A stretch of 48,605 bases of DNA, from contig MPMV01000032.1 of NCBI GenBank assembly GCA_002238685.1, positions 1 through 48,605 on the forward strand. The letters are read 5' to 3'. Every line of letters starts with the position of its first letter. The first letter of the stretch is position 1. The stretch comes from a bacterium EF100-94H03 bin56 (GTDB lineage Bacteria; Pseudomonadota; Alphaproteobacteria; SP197). Positions 33,508-42,905 of this stretch are shown one piece after another. Both the position numbers and the translations under genes were made by a program. Under the pieces are notes generated by a model. That model had not been told where the DNA came from. It ran no database searches and saw nothing but the letters and a program-made list of their open reading frames with translations.

Positions 33508-34553
33508 CCACCCGCAGCGGCTTTTTCCTCGAGGACTTCGACGTCGGACGGGTGTTTCATCACGCCACGCCGCGCACCGTCACGGCCGGTGACCGGTCGC
33601 TTCATGTGGCTCTCACGGGATCGCGGTTCGCCATGGCGTCGGCCGATACCTTTGCCGCGTCCTGTGGCTTCGCCAAGGCGCCGGTCGATGACGTCCTTGT
33701 CTTCAACATGATCTTCGGAAAGACGGTCCCCGACATCTCGGCCAACGCGATCGCCAATCTGGGCTACGCCTCGGGCCGGTTTACCGCACCGGTTCACGAA
33801 GGGGACACGCTCGATGCCGTCTCCGAGGTGATCGGCCGGCGGGAACTTTCCAATGGCCGGTCCGGCATCGTCTGGGTGCGTTCGACCGGACGCAACCAGG
33901 ACCGCCGGACCGTGCTTGACTATGTGCGCTGGGTGATGGTGAACAAGCGCGATCCGGCAAGTCCGGCGCCGGAGACCGTTGTGCCGGCTCTTGCCGAGGC
34001 GGTTGATCCGGCCTCGATCGTGATCCCGGATGGACTCGATCTCTCTGGGTACGACTGGGCGGCAGCCGGCAATGGCACGGACTGGGACTCCCTCGGGTGC
34101 GGTCAGCGGCTCGACCACGTCGACGGTATGACCATCGAGGAAGGCGAGCACCAGATGGCGACGCGCCTCTATCAGAACACCGCACGGGTCCATTTCGATC
34201 AACACCGGTCATCCGCCACCCGCTTCGGCCGGCGCATCGTCTATGGCGGCCACATCATCAGCCTCGCCCGGGCCCTCTCGTTCAACGGCCTTTCCCACGC
34301 CTGCCTCGTGGTCGCCCTCAACGGCGGCCGGCACACAGCTCCGACCTTTGCCGGAGACACCATCTATGCCTGGTCGCAAGTGCTGGCAAAGGCGGATATC
34401 GAAGGCCGCGTGGACATCGGACTGGCGCGTCTGCGCACCGTGGCAGCGAAGAACCACCCATGTGACGATTTCCCCGATCGCGATGACGAAGGCCGCGACC
34501 ATCCCGACAAGGTGCTGGACCTCGACTACTGGGTGATGATGCCGCGGCGTTGA
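33504..34553 (+). CDS. MaoC-family double-hotdog hydratase, mesaconyl-CoA hydratase-like
   Basis: This 349-residue protein has the length of mesaconyl-C1-CoA hydratase (beta-methylmalyl-CoA dehydratase). Two hotdog halves are visible, the first opening with GFFLEDFDVGRVFHHATPRT and the second with ENGHQ-like features at YQNTARVHFDQHRSS and GRRIVYGGHIISLARALSFN. It would interconvert mesaconyl-CoA and beta-methylmalyl-CoA. It overlaps the CoA-lyase gene, and the sdh operon follows 33 bp downstream. Confidence 0.85.
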   Translation: MTTRSGFFLEDFDVGRVFHHATPRTVTAGDRSLHVALTGSRFAMASADTFAASCGFAKAPVDDVLVFNMIFGKTVPDISANAIANLGYASGRFTAPVHEGDTLDAVSEVIGRRELSNGRSGIVWVRSTGRNQDRRTVLDYVRWVMVNKRDPASPAPETVVPALAEAVDPASIVIPDGLDLSGYDWAAAGNGTDWDSLGCGQRLDHVDGMTIEEGEHQMATRLYQNTARVHFDQHRSSATRFGRRIVYGGHIISLARALSFNGLSHACLVVALNGGRHTAPTFAGDTIYAWSQVLAKADIEGRVDIGLARLRTVAAKNHPCDDFPDRDDEGRDHPDKVLDLDYWVMMPRR

Positions 34554-34586
34554 CCCAAGCCGCGCCGGGACAATAGACTCGCCACC

Positions 34587-35000
34587 ATGTCGACTGCTCA
34601 ACCAGATGGCGAGGCCGGCGCCGCGCGGCCTCTGTCGCCGCATCTCCAGGTCTATCGTCCGCAGATCACTTCCGTTCTCTCCATCACCCATCGCGTGACA
34701 GGCGCCATGCTCTCGATTGGCATCGCCGGCCTCGTGGCCTGGCTGGCGGCCGCGGCAGCGGGACCGGAGAGTTTTGCGGTCGCGCGCGAGATTGCCGGCT
34801 CGTGGCCGGGGCTGCTCATCCTTTTCCTCTGGTCCCTTTGCCTTGTCTACCACCTGCTGAACGGCATCCGGCACATGGTGTGGGATACCGGACGTGGTCT
34901 CGGGCTGAAGCAGGTGAGGGTATCGGGATGGGCTGTCGTCGGCGGCACGGTCGTCCTCACCATCCTTGCCTGGGTGCTTGGTGCCATGGTGGCCGGGTAG
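34587..35000 (+). CDS. sdhC: Succinate dehydrogenase cytochrome b556 subunit
   Basis: This 137-residue membrane anchor has three transmembrane helices. RPLSPHLQVYRPQITSVLSI and HRVTG form the quinone-site region, and the b-heme ligand is His89 in LVYHLLNGIRHMVWD. It is first of the sdhCDAB order and begins 33 bp after the MaoC gene, so it may share that transcript. The stop is immediately followed by the sdhD ATG. Confidence 0.95.
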   Translation: MSTAQPDGEAGAARPLSPHLQVYRPQITSVLSITHRVTGAMLSIGIAGLVAWLAAAAAGPESFAVAREIAGSWPGLLILFLWSLCLVYHLLNGIRHMVWDTGRGLGLKQVRVSGWAVVGGTVVLTILAWVLGAMVAG

Positions 35001-35342
35001 ATGGCGAACCTGAAGCGTGGCTCGCTGCACTGGCGCCGTCAGCATCTGGCAGCGCTTGCCCTCATCCCCCTCATCCTTGTCTTCATCGGCCTGTTGCCAG
35101 TTCTCGCGACCGCTGATCACGAGGCCGTCGTGGGTCTCATGGGGACCGTCATTGTTCCGGTCTTCCTGGCGGCGTTGTTGGGCGTCGGCCTCTGGCACAT
35201 GAAGCTGGGCCTCGAGACCATCATCGACGACTATGCGGGACGGGGGTCCTGTGGCTCCGCGCTCAGGGTCCTCGTCGCCACCGCCTCGGTCGCGCTGGCG
35301 GCTGTCGCCGTTGTCTCCCTCGTCATGCTCGTGGTGGGGTGA
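35001..35342 (+). CDS. sdhD: Succinate dehydrogenase membrane anchor subunit
   Basis: This 113-residue anchor has three transmembrane helices. The conserved WHMKLGLETIIDDYAG segment includes the Asp77-Tyr78 pair at the quinone site. The ATG directly follows the sdhC stop without spacer, and sdhA starts 3 bp after it. Together with SdhC it fixes the SdhAB catalytic dimer to the inner membrane. Confidence 0.93.
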   Translation: MANLKRGSLHWRRQHLAALALIPLILVFIGLLPVLATADHEAVVGLMGTVIVPVFLAALLGVGLWHMKLGLETIIDDYAGRGSCGSALRVLVATASVALAAVAVVSLVMLVVG

Positions 35343-35345
35343 GAC

Positions 35346-37136
35346 ATGAATACCGCCTACACCATTGTCGATCATGCTTACGACGTGATCGTGGTCGGCG
35401 CCGGCGGCGCAGGTCTGCGCGCCACACTGGGCCTGGCCGAGGCCGGTCTGTCGACCGCCTGCATCACCAAGGTCTTTCCGACCAGGAGCCATACTGTCGC
35501 CGCCCAGGGAGGGATTTCGGCCGCCCTGGGCAACATGGGTGATGATGACTGGCGCTACCACATGTACGACACCGTCAAGGGATCCGACTGGCTCGGTGAC
35601 CAGGATGCCATCGAGTACATGTGCAAGGAGGCTCCGGCCGCGGTGATCGAACTCGAACACTACGGCGTGCCGTTCTCACGCACTGACGAAGGCACCATCT
35701 ACCAGCGCGCCTTCGGTGGCATGACCACGGAGTATGGCAAGGGCACGGCCCAGCGGACCTGTGCCGCTGCCGATCGCACCGGCCATGCAATCCTGCATAC
35801 GCTCTACCAGCAGTCCTTGCGCCATGATGCGCAGTTCTTCATCGAGTACTTCGCCCTCGATCTCATCATGGACGATGACGGCGCCTGCCGGGGAGTGATG
35901 GCCTGGTGCCTGGAGGACGGCACCCTTCACCGGTTTTCCGCGGCCCTCACCATCCTCGCGACCGGCGGATACGGCCGTTGCTATCTGTCGTGTACCTCGG
36001 CCCACACCTGCACGGGCGACGGCAACGGCATGGTGCTGCGCGCCGGACTGCCGCTGCAGGACATGGAATTCGTCCAGTTTCACCCGACCGGGGTCTACGG
36101 CGCCGGCGTCCTCATCACGGAGGGCGTGCGCGGTGAGGGCGGCTACCTCGTCAACGGTGAGGGCGAACGGTTCATGGAGCGTTACGCCCCCTCGGCCAAG
36201 GATCTCGCGAGCCGCGACGTGGTGTCGCGCTCCATGACGATCGAGATTCGCGAGGGACGTGGCGCCGGCAAGGAAAAGGACCACATCCTGCTCAAGCTTG
36301 ACCATCTCGACCCCGACGTCATCGCCGCGCGTCTTCCCGGAATCTCCGAGAGCGCCAGGATCTTTGCCGGCGTGGACGTGACGCGCGAGCCGGTTCCGGT
36401 GCTGCCGACGGTTCACTACAACATGGGAGGGATCCCGACCAATCATCACGGCGAGGTGGTGGTGCCACGCGACGGTGATCCGGACGCCGTCGTGCCGGGC
36501 CTCATGGCGTCCGGTGAGGCGGCCTGTGTCTCGGTGCACGGCGCCAACCGCCTGGGGTCCAACTCGCTGCTCGATCTCGTCGTGTTTGGCCGTGCCGCGG
36601 CCCTGCGTGCCGCCAGCCTTGTCACGCCCGGCGGAACACGCGATGACCTGCCACCCGGCGCCGGTGAAGCTACGCTTGAACAGTTCGACCGGCTGCGTCA
36701 TGCCGCGGGCGGCACGCCGACAGCCCGGCTGCGCGAGATGATGCAGCGCACCATGCAGAACGACGCCGCGGTGTTCCGCACCGAATCATCACTCCAGGAG
36801 GGATGCCGCAGGATGGCGGAAGTCCATGCCGGGTTCTCCGACATTCAGGTCAGCGACCGCTCCCTGGTATGGAACACCGACCTCATGGAGACATGGGAAC
36901 TCGACAACATGCTGCGCCAGGCCATGGTCACCATCATCTGCGCCGAACACCGCAAGGAAAGTCGCGGCGCCCATGCCCGGGAGGACTACACGGAACGCGA
37001 CGACGAGAACTGGATGAAACATACCGTCGCCTGGCTCGACGACGACGGCAGCCACAGGATCGATTACCGGCCCGTGCATCTCGACACGCTGAGCGATGAG
37101 GTGGAGAAGATTCCGCCGCAGTCCAGGGTGTACTGA
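35346..37136 (+). CDS. sdhA: Succinate dehydrogenase flavoprotein subunit
   Basis: This 596-residue protein is of standard length. It has the FAD dinucleotide fold [15 protein letters not shown], the covalent FAD histidine H49 in [11 protein letters not shown], the substrate region [20 protein letters not shown], and [20 protein letters not shown]. It oxidises succinate to fumarate and passes electrons to SdhB. It is complete and shows no anomalies. Confidence 0.97.
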   Translation: MNTAYTIVDHAYDVIVVGAGGAGLRATLGLAEAGLSTACITKVFPTRSHTVAAQGGISAALGNMGDDDWRYHMYDTVKGSDWLGDQDAIEYMCKEAPAAVIELEHYGVPFSRTDEGTIYQRAFGGMTTEYGKGTAQRTCAAADRTGHAILHTLYQQSLRHDAQFFIEYFALDLIMDDDGACRGVMAWCLEDGTLHRFSAALTILATGGYGRCYLSCTSAHTCTGDGNGMVLRAGLPLQDMEFVQFHPTGVYGAGVLITEGVRGEGGYLVNGEGERFMERYAPSAKDLASRDVVSRSMTIEIREGRGAGKEKDHILLKLDHLDPDVIAARLPGISESARIFAGVDVTREPVPVLPTVHYNMGGIPTNHHGEVVVPRDGDPDAVVPGLMASGEAACVSVHGANRLGSNSLLDLVVFGRAAALRAASLVTPGGTRDDLPPGAGEATLEQFDRLRHAAGGTPTARLREMMQRTMQNDAAVFRTESSLQEGCRRMAEVHAGFSDIQVSDRSLVWNTDLMETWELDNMLRQAMVTIICAEHRKESRGAHAREDYTERDDENWMKHTVAWLDDDGSHRIDYRPVHLDTLSDEVEKIPPQSRVY

Positions 37137-37178
37137 CCGTGCCGCGATCCCATCCGCCACGCACCGGAGCGACTAACC

Positions 37179-37961
37179 ATGGTTGAGTTCAGACTGCCCA
37201 GGAATTCGAGGGTGCGGGTCGGCAAGGCCCATCCCGTGCCGCAGGGCAGCGCACGGCGCATCCGCTTCAAGATCTACCGTCATGATCCCGACAGCGGCAC
37301 CGGCCCGCGCCTCGACACCTTCGAGGTCGACCGCGACACCTGTGGCGAAATGGTTCTCGACGCCCTCATCACGATCAAGAGCGAGATGGATTCGACGCTC
37401 GTCTTCCGCCGGTCGTGCCGCGAGGGTGTGTGCGGTTCGTGCGCCATGAACATCGATGGCGTCAACACACTTGCCTGCACCAAGCCGCTGGACGACATCT
37501 CCGGCGACGTCCGGGTCTATCCCCTGCCCCACATGCGCGTCATCCGGGATCTCGTCACCGATGTCTCGCACGTCTACGGGCAACTCGCGTCAGTCAAGCC
37601 ATGGCTGCGTTCGCAAAGTGCCGCGCCGGAGGCAAGGGAACGCCTGCAATCGCCAGACGAGCGCGAGAAGCTCGACGGCCTCTACGAGTGTATCTTGTGT
37701 TTCTGCTGCCAGACGGCCTGTCCGAGCTACTGGTGGAACAGCGAGACATTTCCGGGGCCTGCCGTGCTCCTTCAGGCCTACCGATGGGTGGCCGACAGCC
37801 GCGACGAGGCCGGCGATGAACGGATCGCCGAACTCGACGGCGCCGACGAACTCTTCCGCTGCCGCACCATCGTCAACTGCACGAGTGCCTGCCCCAAGGG
37901 TCTCAATCCGGCACGCGCCATCGCCGAGGCCAAGAAACGCGCGGCACAGTCGCATCGCTAG
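37179..37961 (+). CDS. sdhB: Succinate dehydrogenase iron-sulfur subunit
   Basis: This 260-residue protein has three clusters: [2Fe-2S] at C80, C85, C88 and C100 ([12 protein letters not shown]), [4Fe-4S] at [12 protein letters not shown] (171-182), and the [3Fe-4S] plus shared ligands at [14 protein letters not shown]. The C-F-C-C variant carries Phe where many enzymes have Ala. It starts 42 bp after sdhA and ends the operon. The MTI-phosphorylase gene converges on it. Confidence 0.97.
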   Translation: MVEFRLPRNSRVRVGKAHPVPQGSARRIRFKIYRHDPDSGTGPRLDTFEVDRDTCGEMVLDALITIKSEMDSTLVFRRSCREGVCGSCAMNIDGVNTLACTKPLDDISGDVRVYPLPHMRVIRDLVTDVSHVYGQLASVKPWLRSQSAAPEARERLQSPDEREKLDGLYECILCFCCQTACPSYWWNSETFPGPAVLLQAYRWVADSRDEAGDERIAELDGADELFRCRTIVNCTSACPKGLNPARAIAEAKKRAAQSHR

Positions 37962-38125
37962 ATTCATGAATTGACCCGGGGTTGGCGGGTCAGACCGGTC
38001 CATGACATTCGGACGGGAACACTGCCCCTGCCAACTCCCCCAGGCAGCCTGATCCGGCGCTTGACGTCACCTGCTTGCCGGATTCCGCGGAGCAACGGCC
38101 GGCAGATGATGAGTACGCAGGCCCG

Positions 38126-38869
38126 TCAGGCTTCCAAGGCGATGACGCCGCGGATGATCTGCCGCACCTTCCCTGTCGACGCCGCCAGGACGTCGGCCAT
38201 GGCCTCGACCCGGATCGGGCCCGGCGCACGGCCCGCCGCGGCGTTCACCACAATCGCAAGATGCGCATAGGCGATGCCGGCCTCGCGCGCGAGTGCCGCT
38301 TCCGGCATCCCGGTCATCCCGACGATGTCGCAGCCATCACGTTCCAGGCGATCGACTTCGGCCGCGCTCTCGAGTCTGGGCCCCTGAGTGCACGCATAGG
38401 TGCCCTCGCCGGTGACCGCGATGCCGGCGCTCCCGGCGGAGCGCAGCAGCGCCGAGCAGAGGGCGCTGTCGTAGGGAACGGTGAAGTCGATGTGACGAGG
38501 CGCGTCGAGGTCATCCTCGAAGAAGGTATGCTGCCGTCCCCAGGTGTAGTCGACGATCTGGTCCGGAACGACGAGCGATCCGGGCAGGAGATCGGCACGG
38601 ATCCCGCCGACCGCGGCCACCGCGACGATGCGATCACATCCGGCAGATGCGAGCGCGCGAATGTTTGCCCGGTAGTTGATGCAATGAGGCGGAATGCGCG
38701 AGGGCGTGCCATGGCGGTGCAGGAAGGCAACACGGCCCCCCTCGAGCACACCTTCAAGAACCGGACCGGACGGCATGCCCCAGCGCGTTTCGTCTTCCCG
38801 GCGGGCCTGGACCTCGAGCCCTTCGAATTCGAGAAATCCACTGCCTCCGATGATACCGAGTCGTTTCAT
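38126..38869 (-). CDS. S-methyl-5'-thioinosine/thioadenosine phosphorylase
   Basis: The product is 247 residues from the ATG at 38869. The frame runs on to 40024 across the arsRI genes, but that extension is a shadow. The PNP/MTAP fold is shown by LGIIGGSGF, LHRHGTPSRIPPHCINYRAN (phosphate loop), VAAVGGI, PDQIVDYTWGRQHTF, TQGPRLESAAE and GMTGMPEAALAREAGI. The PPHxINYRAN and short length resemble methylthioinosine phosphorylase more than human-type MTAP. It works in methionine salvage from polyamine synthesis. It converges with sdhB, and its upstream end is divergent from arsR. Confidence 0.88.
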   Translation of the reverse strand: MKRLGIIGGSGFLEFEGLEVQARREDETRWGMPSGPVLEGVLEGGRVAFLHRHGTPSRIPPHCINYRANIRALASAGCDRIVAVAAVGGIRADLLPGSLVVPDQIVDYTWGRQHTFFEDDLDAPRHIDFTVPYDSALCSALLRSAGSAGIAVTGEGTYACTQGPRLESAAEVDRLERDGCDIVGMTGMPEAALAREAGIAYAHLAIVVNAAAGRAPGPIRVEAMADVLAASTGKVRQIIRGVIALEA

Positions 38870-38937
38870 CTGGCCACGCAGTTTCAGGCATTCGCCAGTG
38901 CGGAACAAGGACGCCGGGTCAGCGGAGGGTCCATGTC

Positions 38938-38972
38938 TTGACAGGGGCGAGATCACTTCTATATTTATAGAA
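38938..38972 (+). promoter_or_regulatory. arsR promoter with ArsR-type operator
   Basis: TTGACA (38938-38943) and TATATT (38960-38965) are separated by 16 nt. The -10 element is embedded in TTCTATATTTATAGAA (38957-38972), an inverted repeat of 7-bp arms. The predicted transcription start falls at or just before the ATG at 38975, and there is no ribosome site, so the arsR message may be leaderless. Binding of the repressor here would block RNA polymerase directly. Confidence 0.7.
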
Positions 38973-38974
38973 CT

Positions 38975-39301
38975 ATGGAAACGTCTCGTGCCATCGACCT
39001 CCTGCAGGCCCTCGCCCAGGACACCAGGCTCGCGGCCTGGCGGCTTCTCGTGAGGGCGGGGCCGGAGGGAACACCGGCGGGAGTCATTGCCCGTCACCTC
39101 GGCATTGCGCCTCCGGTCCTGTCGTTCCATCTTGCCTGTCTTGCCCGTTGCGGCCTCGTCGTGTCGCGGCGTCATGGGCGCCATGTGATGTACTCGGCCG
39201 ACCTTGACGTCATGAAGGTTCTCACGGACTTTCTCGTCGAGGACTGCTGCCTGGGTTTCGATGCGGAGCCGGACCCCACAATCATCTTCAAGGAGATCTG
39301 A
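38975..39301 (+). CDS. arsR: ArsR-family metalloregulator
   Basis: This 108-residue winged-helix repressor has its recognition region at GVIARHLGIAPPVLSFHLAC and wing RRHGRHVMYSAD. The C-terminal pair Cys91-Cys92 (EDCCLGF), perhaps with Cys59, is a likely As(III) or methylarsenite site, as in ArsR types with C-terminal cysteine pairs. The gene is preceded by an operator palindrome and followed three bases later by arsI, so it probably represses its own operon until arsenic binds. Confidence 0.9.
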   Translation: METSRAIDLLQALAQDTRLAAWRLLVRAGPEGTPAGVIARHLGIAPPVLSFHLACLARCGLVVSRRHGRHVMYSADLDVMKVLTDFLVEDCCLGFDAEPDPTIIFKEI

Positions 39302-39304
39302 GCC

Positions 39305-39769
39305 ATGAAGCGCGTGCATGTCAGTGTCAATGTCGACAACCTCGAGGAAGCCGTCCGCTACTACGCGGCACTCTTCGGGGCCGAACCAGATGTCCTCAAG
39401 GAGGACTATGCAAGATTCCGTCTCGATGAGCCCTCGATCAACTTTTCCATGACCTCCAGGGGGCGCACGGCCGGTGTTGACCACATGGGAATCGATGTCG
39501 ACAGCGAAGAGGAACTCCACGAAGTCACGCAAAGGCTCAAGGCCGCCGGCCACGCCACCAGCGACATCTCCGATGGCGTGTGCTGCTATGCCCGCTCCGC
39601 CAAGTCCTGGTCCGTCGATCCTGCCGGTGTTCCCTGGGAGACCTTCCACACCCGTGCCGGCGCCACGGTCTATGGCACGGACCGGATTGATGACGGTGCC
39701 ATCGCCGCCTCGGCACAAGAGGACGGACGGACGATCACGTCCGCGGCGCGTGAGGCGTGCTGCACCTGA
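39305..39769 (+). CDS. arsI: ArsI-type organoarsenical C-As lyase (ArsI/CadI family)
   Basis: This 154-residue vicinal-oxygen-chelate protein starts MKRVHVSVNVDNLEEAVRYY. It has His60 (GVDHMGID) and Glu112 (VPWETFHT) as candidate Fe(II) ligands and the Cys93-Cys94 pair in GVCCYARSAK that binds trivalent arsenic in ArsI. It would cleave the carbon-arsenic bond of methylarsenite. The pairing with arsR fits this. CadI, the cadmium-induced relative, is the alternative name. No arsenite efflux pump or arsenate reductase is in the window. Confidence 0.88.
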   Translation: MKRVHVSVNVDNLEEAVRYYAALFGAEPDVLKEDYARFRLDEPSINFSMTSRGRTAGVDHMGIDVDSEEELHEVTQRLKAAGHATSDISDGVCCYARSAKSWSVDPAGVPWETFHTRAGATVYGTDRIDDGAIAASAQEDGRTITSAAREACCT

Positions 39770-40266
39770 ATAGCCGGCCACGGACATACACCATAGACTG
39801 ACCGGACAGTCTCCGGCGCCGCGCTCCTCGTCGTCACGGAAAATGAACATGACACCCTTCCCGGGCGGCTGGCGCGCAATGGCGCCATGCGCGGCAGGAG
39901 GCCCGCGTTGCGGCAAGAAGGACCTCGGGGCCTGGCAGACAAAGGGATCAGCACACCTGCCCCAGGGGCGGCCGGACCGGGTCTTCCACAGGATGGTTGA
40001 CGCAAGATGCTGGCCGCGCACCATGAGGGGATGAAGAGTCCCGTCTTTTCAGTCGGCTCGTCGGGCGGGCAGCCGAACAGGTTGTCGCCGCAGTGTTCTG
40101 TGCGATCCATGGTTCATCTGTCGTGACGAGCCTGGCGCGAGGCGACTCGCCACGCCCGCCCTGTTCGGCTGGCCGGTGGCGCCGTGAGAAGGATAGGTGG
40201 CAATGGGTTCCCGGATTCCGCCGCGGATCCCACCAGAACGATGCCTGACCAGCAAGGATCCAACCG
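39770..40266. other. Intergenic region without supported gene
   Basis: About 500 bp after arsI contains only short frames of shadow-like composition on both strands, with no clear ribosome sites, domains or strong hairpins. It separates the arsenic operon from a methyltransferase gene. It may contain the promoter of the latter near its right end. Confidence 0.5.
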
Positions 40267-41100
40267 ATGACCCACCACAACAACCCCGCATCCCCGGCGC
40301 CGGCCTACACGATGGGTTACAACGACGAGTTCCAAGAGCTGCTCGCCCGCCGGAACGCCGAGACCTGCGCCGCGCACCTGCTGCCTCATCTCGGTCCCGG
40401 TCTTCGCGTCCTCGACTTTGGCTGCGGCCCCGGCACGATCTCGATGGGACTGGCGAAGGCAGTGGCGCCCGGCGAGCTCTACGGTATCGACATGGAGGCA
40501 TCGCAGATCGAGATGGCCCGGTCCGCGGCGGCAGCAGGCGGGCACGCGAACGCCTCCTTCCGGACCGGCGACGCGACTGATCTTCCCTTCGAGGACGACT
40601 CGTTCGACATAGCCCACTGCCACGCCGTCCTCATGCACGTTCCGGATACTCAGGCCGCGCTCGCCGAGGTCAAGCGGGTGCTCAAACCCGGCGGCATGCT
40701 TTCGACCCGAGAGATGATCGGCAACGCGACGTTCTTCGAGCCGGAGGTGGAGGACCTCTCGGGTGCGATGGAGACGTTCCTGAAGCTGCTTCGGGCCAAC
40801 GGTGGGCATCCCCGGATGGGGTGCGAGCTGAAGCGGATTCTGCTCGAGGCCGGTTTCTCCGACATCCGGGCCGGCGCTTCCTTCGAGTCCTTCACGGAGA
40901 CCGAGGACGTACTTTTCTTTCATGGCTTTGCAAGCAGCTGGTTCTTTGCCCCCGAGACCATGGACATGATCGAAAAGCACGGGCTGGCGAGCCGCGAGCA
41001 GCTCGATGACTGGCGTCGCATGCTCGACGCGTGGAGGGACGCTCCCGGCGCGATGGCCGCCTTCGCCTTTGGCGAGGCGACGGCGCGCAAGCCACACTGA
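40267..41100 (+). CDS. UbiE/COQ5-like SAM-dependent methyltransferase
   Basis: This 277-residue class-I methyltransferase has motif I RVLDFGCGPGTISMGLA, acidic post-I LYGIDMEASQIEMARS, motif II TDLPFEDDSFDIAHCHAVLM and VKRVLKPGGMLSTREM. The C-terminal ~100 residues (FFHGFASSWFFAPE) form a substrate cap. Such enzymes methylate small molecules. Proximity to arsI could hint at arsenic methylation, but the conserved ArsM cysteines are not present, so I do not call it ArsM. The start at 40267 follows an AAGGAT-like site. Confidence 0.8.
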   Translation: MTHHNNPASPAPAYTMGYNDEFQELLARRNAETCAAHLLPHLGPGLRVLDFGCGPGTISMGLAKAVAPGELYGIDMEASQIEMARSAAAAGGHANASFRTGDATDLPFEDDSFDIAHCHAVLMHVPDTQAALAEVKRVLKPGGMLSTREMIGNATFFEPEVEDLSGAMETFLKLLRANGGHPRMGCELKRILLEAGFSDIRAGASFESFTETEDVLFFHGFASSWFFAPETMDMIEKHGLASREQLDDWRRMLDAWRDAPGAMAAFAFGEATARKPH

Positions 41101-41401
41101 GCCAGATTTTGTACGATCATTCCGCCAAGCATGGTGTCTCCACCATGCGTTGGTAGGGACCTTCGGTACCAGGCGGCGTCGGATCGAGGGGTCGTGGCGA
41201 GGATGTCGCCGGCCCGCAGGCAGACCAAGCCGGAGAGGCCTGGGAGTCGCCCTGATCCGCGAGATCGACAACGGCGGTACCGTCTTCGAGGGCTCCCGCC
41301 CCTCCCGGCGAAACCTGACCGTTGGGGGAGGGAGATTCTCCTTGCGTTTGGCCGGCCGTGCTGTTTGTTTCGTGGCCGTGCAATCCGACAAGAGGTTCCT
41401 G
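41101..41401. other. Intergenic region without supported gene
   Basis: These 300 bp hold a small CATGGTG/CCATG inverted repeat near 41130 and an open frame that continues into mmsA but has no protein-like features. I see no RNA gene. The mmsA promoter is presumably here. Confidence 0.45.
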
Positions 41402-42901
41402 ATGCCTGGCATGCTTCATCACTATGTCGGCGGCCGCCGGGTCGCCGGAAAATCGGGCCGTTGTGGTGATGTGACCAACCCGGCAACCGGTGAGGTCATT
41501 CACCAGGTGCCGTTTGCCTCGAGCAGCGAGGTTGATGAGACGATCGCCACGGCGTCCCGGGCACAACCGGGCTGGGAAGCGATGACGCCGCAGAATCGCG
41601 CCCGCGTCATGTTCCGCTTCAAGGTCCTCGTCGAGGACCACATGGACGAGCTCGCGGAACTCGTGTCGCGTGAGCACGGCAAGACCCTGGACGATGCCAG
41701 GGGTTCGGTGACCCGCGGCCTGGAAGTGGTCGAGTACGCCTGCGGCATCGCCCAGATGCTCAAGGGCGAGTACTCGGGCAGTGTCGGCACCGGTGTCGAC
41801 AGCTGGTCCATGCGCGCGCCTCTCGGCGTCGTCGCCGGCATCACGCCCTTCAACTTCCCTGCCATGGTGCCGATGTGGATGTTTCCCATGGCCATCGCCT
41901 GCGGCAACACCTTCATTCTCAAGCCTTCGGAAAAGGTCCCGTCCTGCGCCCTGCGCCTCGTTGAACTCCTGGAGGAGGCTGGCGCCCCCGAAGGTGTCCT
42001 GAATGTCGTCAACGGCGACCGGGAAGCGGTGGAGGCGTTGCTCGCCTCGCCGACGGTCCAGGCCGTCAGCTTCGTCGGCTCGACACCAATTGCCGAGCAC
42101 GTCTATCGCACCGGCACGGCGAACGGCAAACGCGTGCAGGCACTCGGTGGCGCCAAGAACCACATGGTGGTGATGCCGGACGCCGATCTCGACCAGGCCA
42201 CCGACGCCCTGATGGGCGCCGCCTTCGGCTCGGCCGGAGAGCGTTGCATGGCGGTCTCGGTCGCCGTGGCCGTGGGTGACAGGGTTGGCGACGCCCTGAT
42301 CGACCGCCTGAAACCACGGGTCGAGTCCCTCAGAATTGGTCCCTACACCGACAGCGATGCGGACATGGGCCCGTTGGTGACGGCTGCGCACCATGCCAGG
42401 GTCAGCGGCTACATCGACAGTGGTGTCGAGGAGGGTGCCGACCTCGTGCTCGACGGCCGCGGGTTCAGCCTGCAGGGATACGAGAACGGCAACTTCATCG
42501 GCGGATCGATCTTCGATCACGTGACATCGGGCATGCGCATCTACAGGGAGGAGATCTTCGGTCCGGTCCTGTGCGTGGTGCGCACAGGCGACTACGAGGA
42601 CGCGCTGCGTCTCGTCAACGACCACGAGTTCGGCAACGGAACCGCCATCTTCACCCGCGACGGCGATGCGGCGAGGGATTTTGTCCAGCGTTCGCGCATC
42701 GGCATGGTCGGGGTGAACGTCCCCATACCGGTTCCCGTCGCCTACCACAGTTTCGGCGGCTGGAAGCGTTCACTCTTCGGCGACCATCACATGCATGGTC
42801 CCGAAGGGATGCGATTCTACACCCGGCTCAAGACGGTGACGGAACGCTGGCCTTCGGGCATCCGCAAGGGGGCCGAGTTCGTCATGCCGGTCCTCCACTA
42901 G
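41402..42901 (+). CDS. mmsA: Methylmalonate-semialdehyde dehydrogenase (CoA-acylating)
   Basis: The product is 499 residues from the ATG at 41402, the usual MmsA length; the frame extends upstream without RBS. It has the ALDH motifs GVVAGITPFNFPAMVPMWMF, LKPSEKVPSC, VSFVGSTPIAEHVY, catalytic Cys282 in GERCMAVSVA and EEIFGPVL. The GERCM rather than GQxC signature and the C-terminal FKTVTERW-like end (LKTVTERWPSG) identify MmsA. It oxidises methylmalonate semialdehyde to propionyl-CoA in valine, myo-inositol or beta-alanine breakdown. The rhodanese gene follows 4 bp later. Confidence 0.93.
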   Translation: MPGMLHHYVGGRRVAGKSGRCGDVTNPATGEVIHQVPFASSSEVDETIATASRAQPGWEAMTPQNRARVMFRFKVLVEDHMDELAELVSREHGKTLDDARGSVTRGLEVVEYACGIAQMLKGEYSGSVGTGVDSWSMRAPLGVVAGITPFNFPAMVPMWMFPMAIACGNTFILKPSEKVPSCALRLVELLEEAGAPEGVLNVVNGDREAVEALLASPTVQAVSFVGSTPIAEHVYRTGTANGKRVQALGGAKNHMVVMPDADLDQATDALMGAAFGSAGERCMAVSVAVAVGDRVGDALIDRLKPRVESLRIGPYTDSDADMGPLVTAAHHARVSGYIDSGVEEGADLVLDGRGFSLQGYENGNFIGGSIFDHVTSGMRIYREEIFGPVLCVVRTGDYEDALRLVNDHEFGNGTAIFTRDGDAARDFVQRSRIGMVGVNVPIPVPVAYHSFGGWKRSLFGDHHMHGPEGMRFYTRLKTVTERWPSGIRKGAEFVMPVLH

Positions 42902-42905
42902 ACCC

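Noticed and set aside
38870..40024. N-terminal extension of the MTI phosphorylase frame to 632 residues
   Set aside because: The extension is antisense to arsR and arsI, which have strong motifs and a promoter. The phosphorylase fold begins at the ATG at 38869.
40267..41100. ArsM arsenite methyltransferase next to arsI
   Set aside because: The class-I fold fits, but the conserved arsenic-binding cysteines of ArsM are not present.
41006..41401. Upstream extension of the mmsA frame
   Set aside because: It overlaps the end of the methyltransferase gene, is not protein-like, and MmsA proteins begin near the ATG at 41402.
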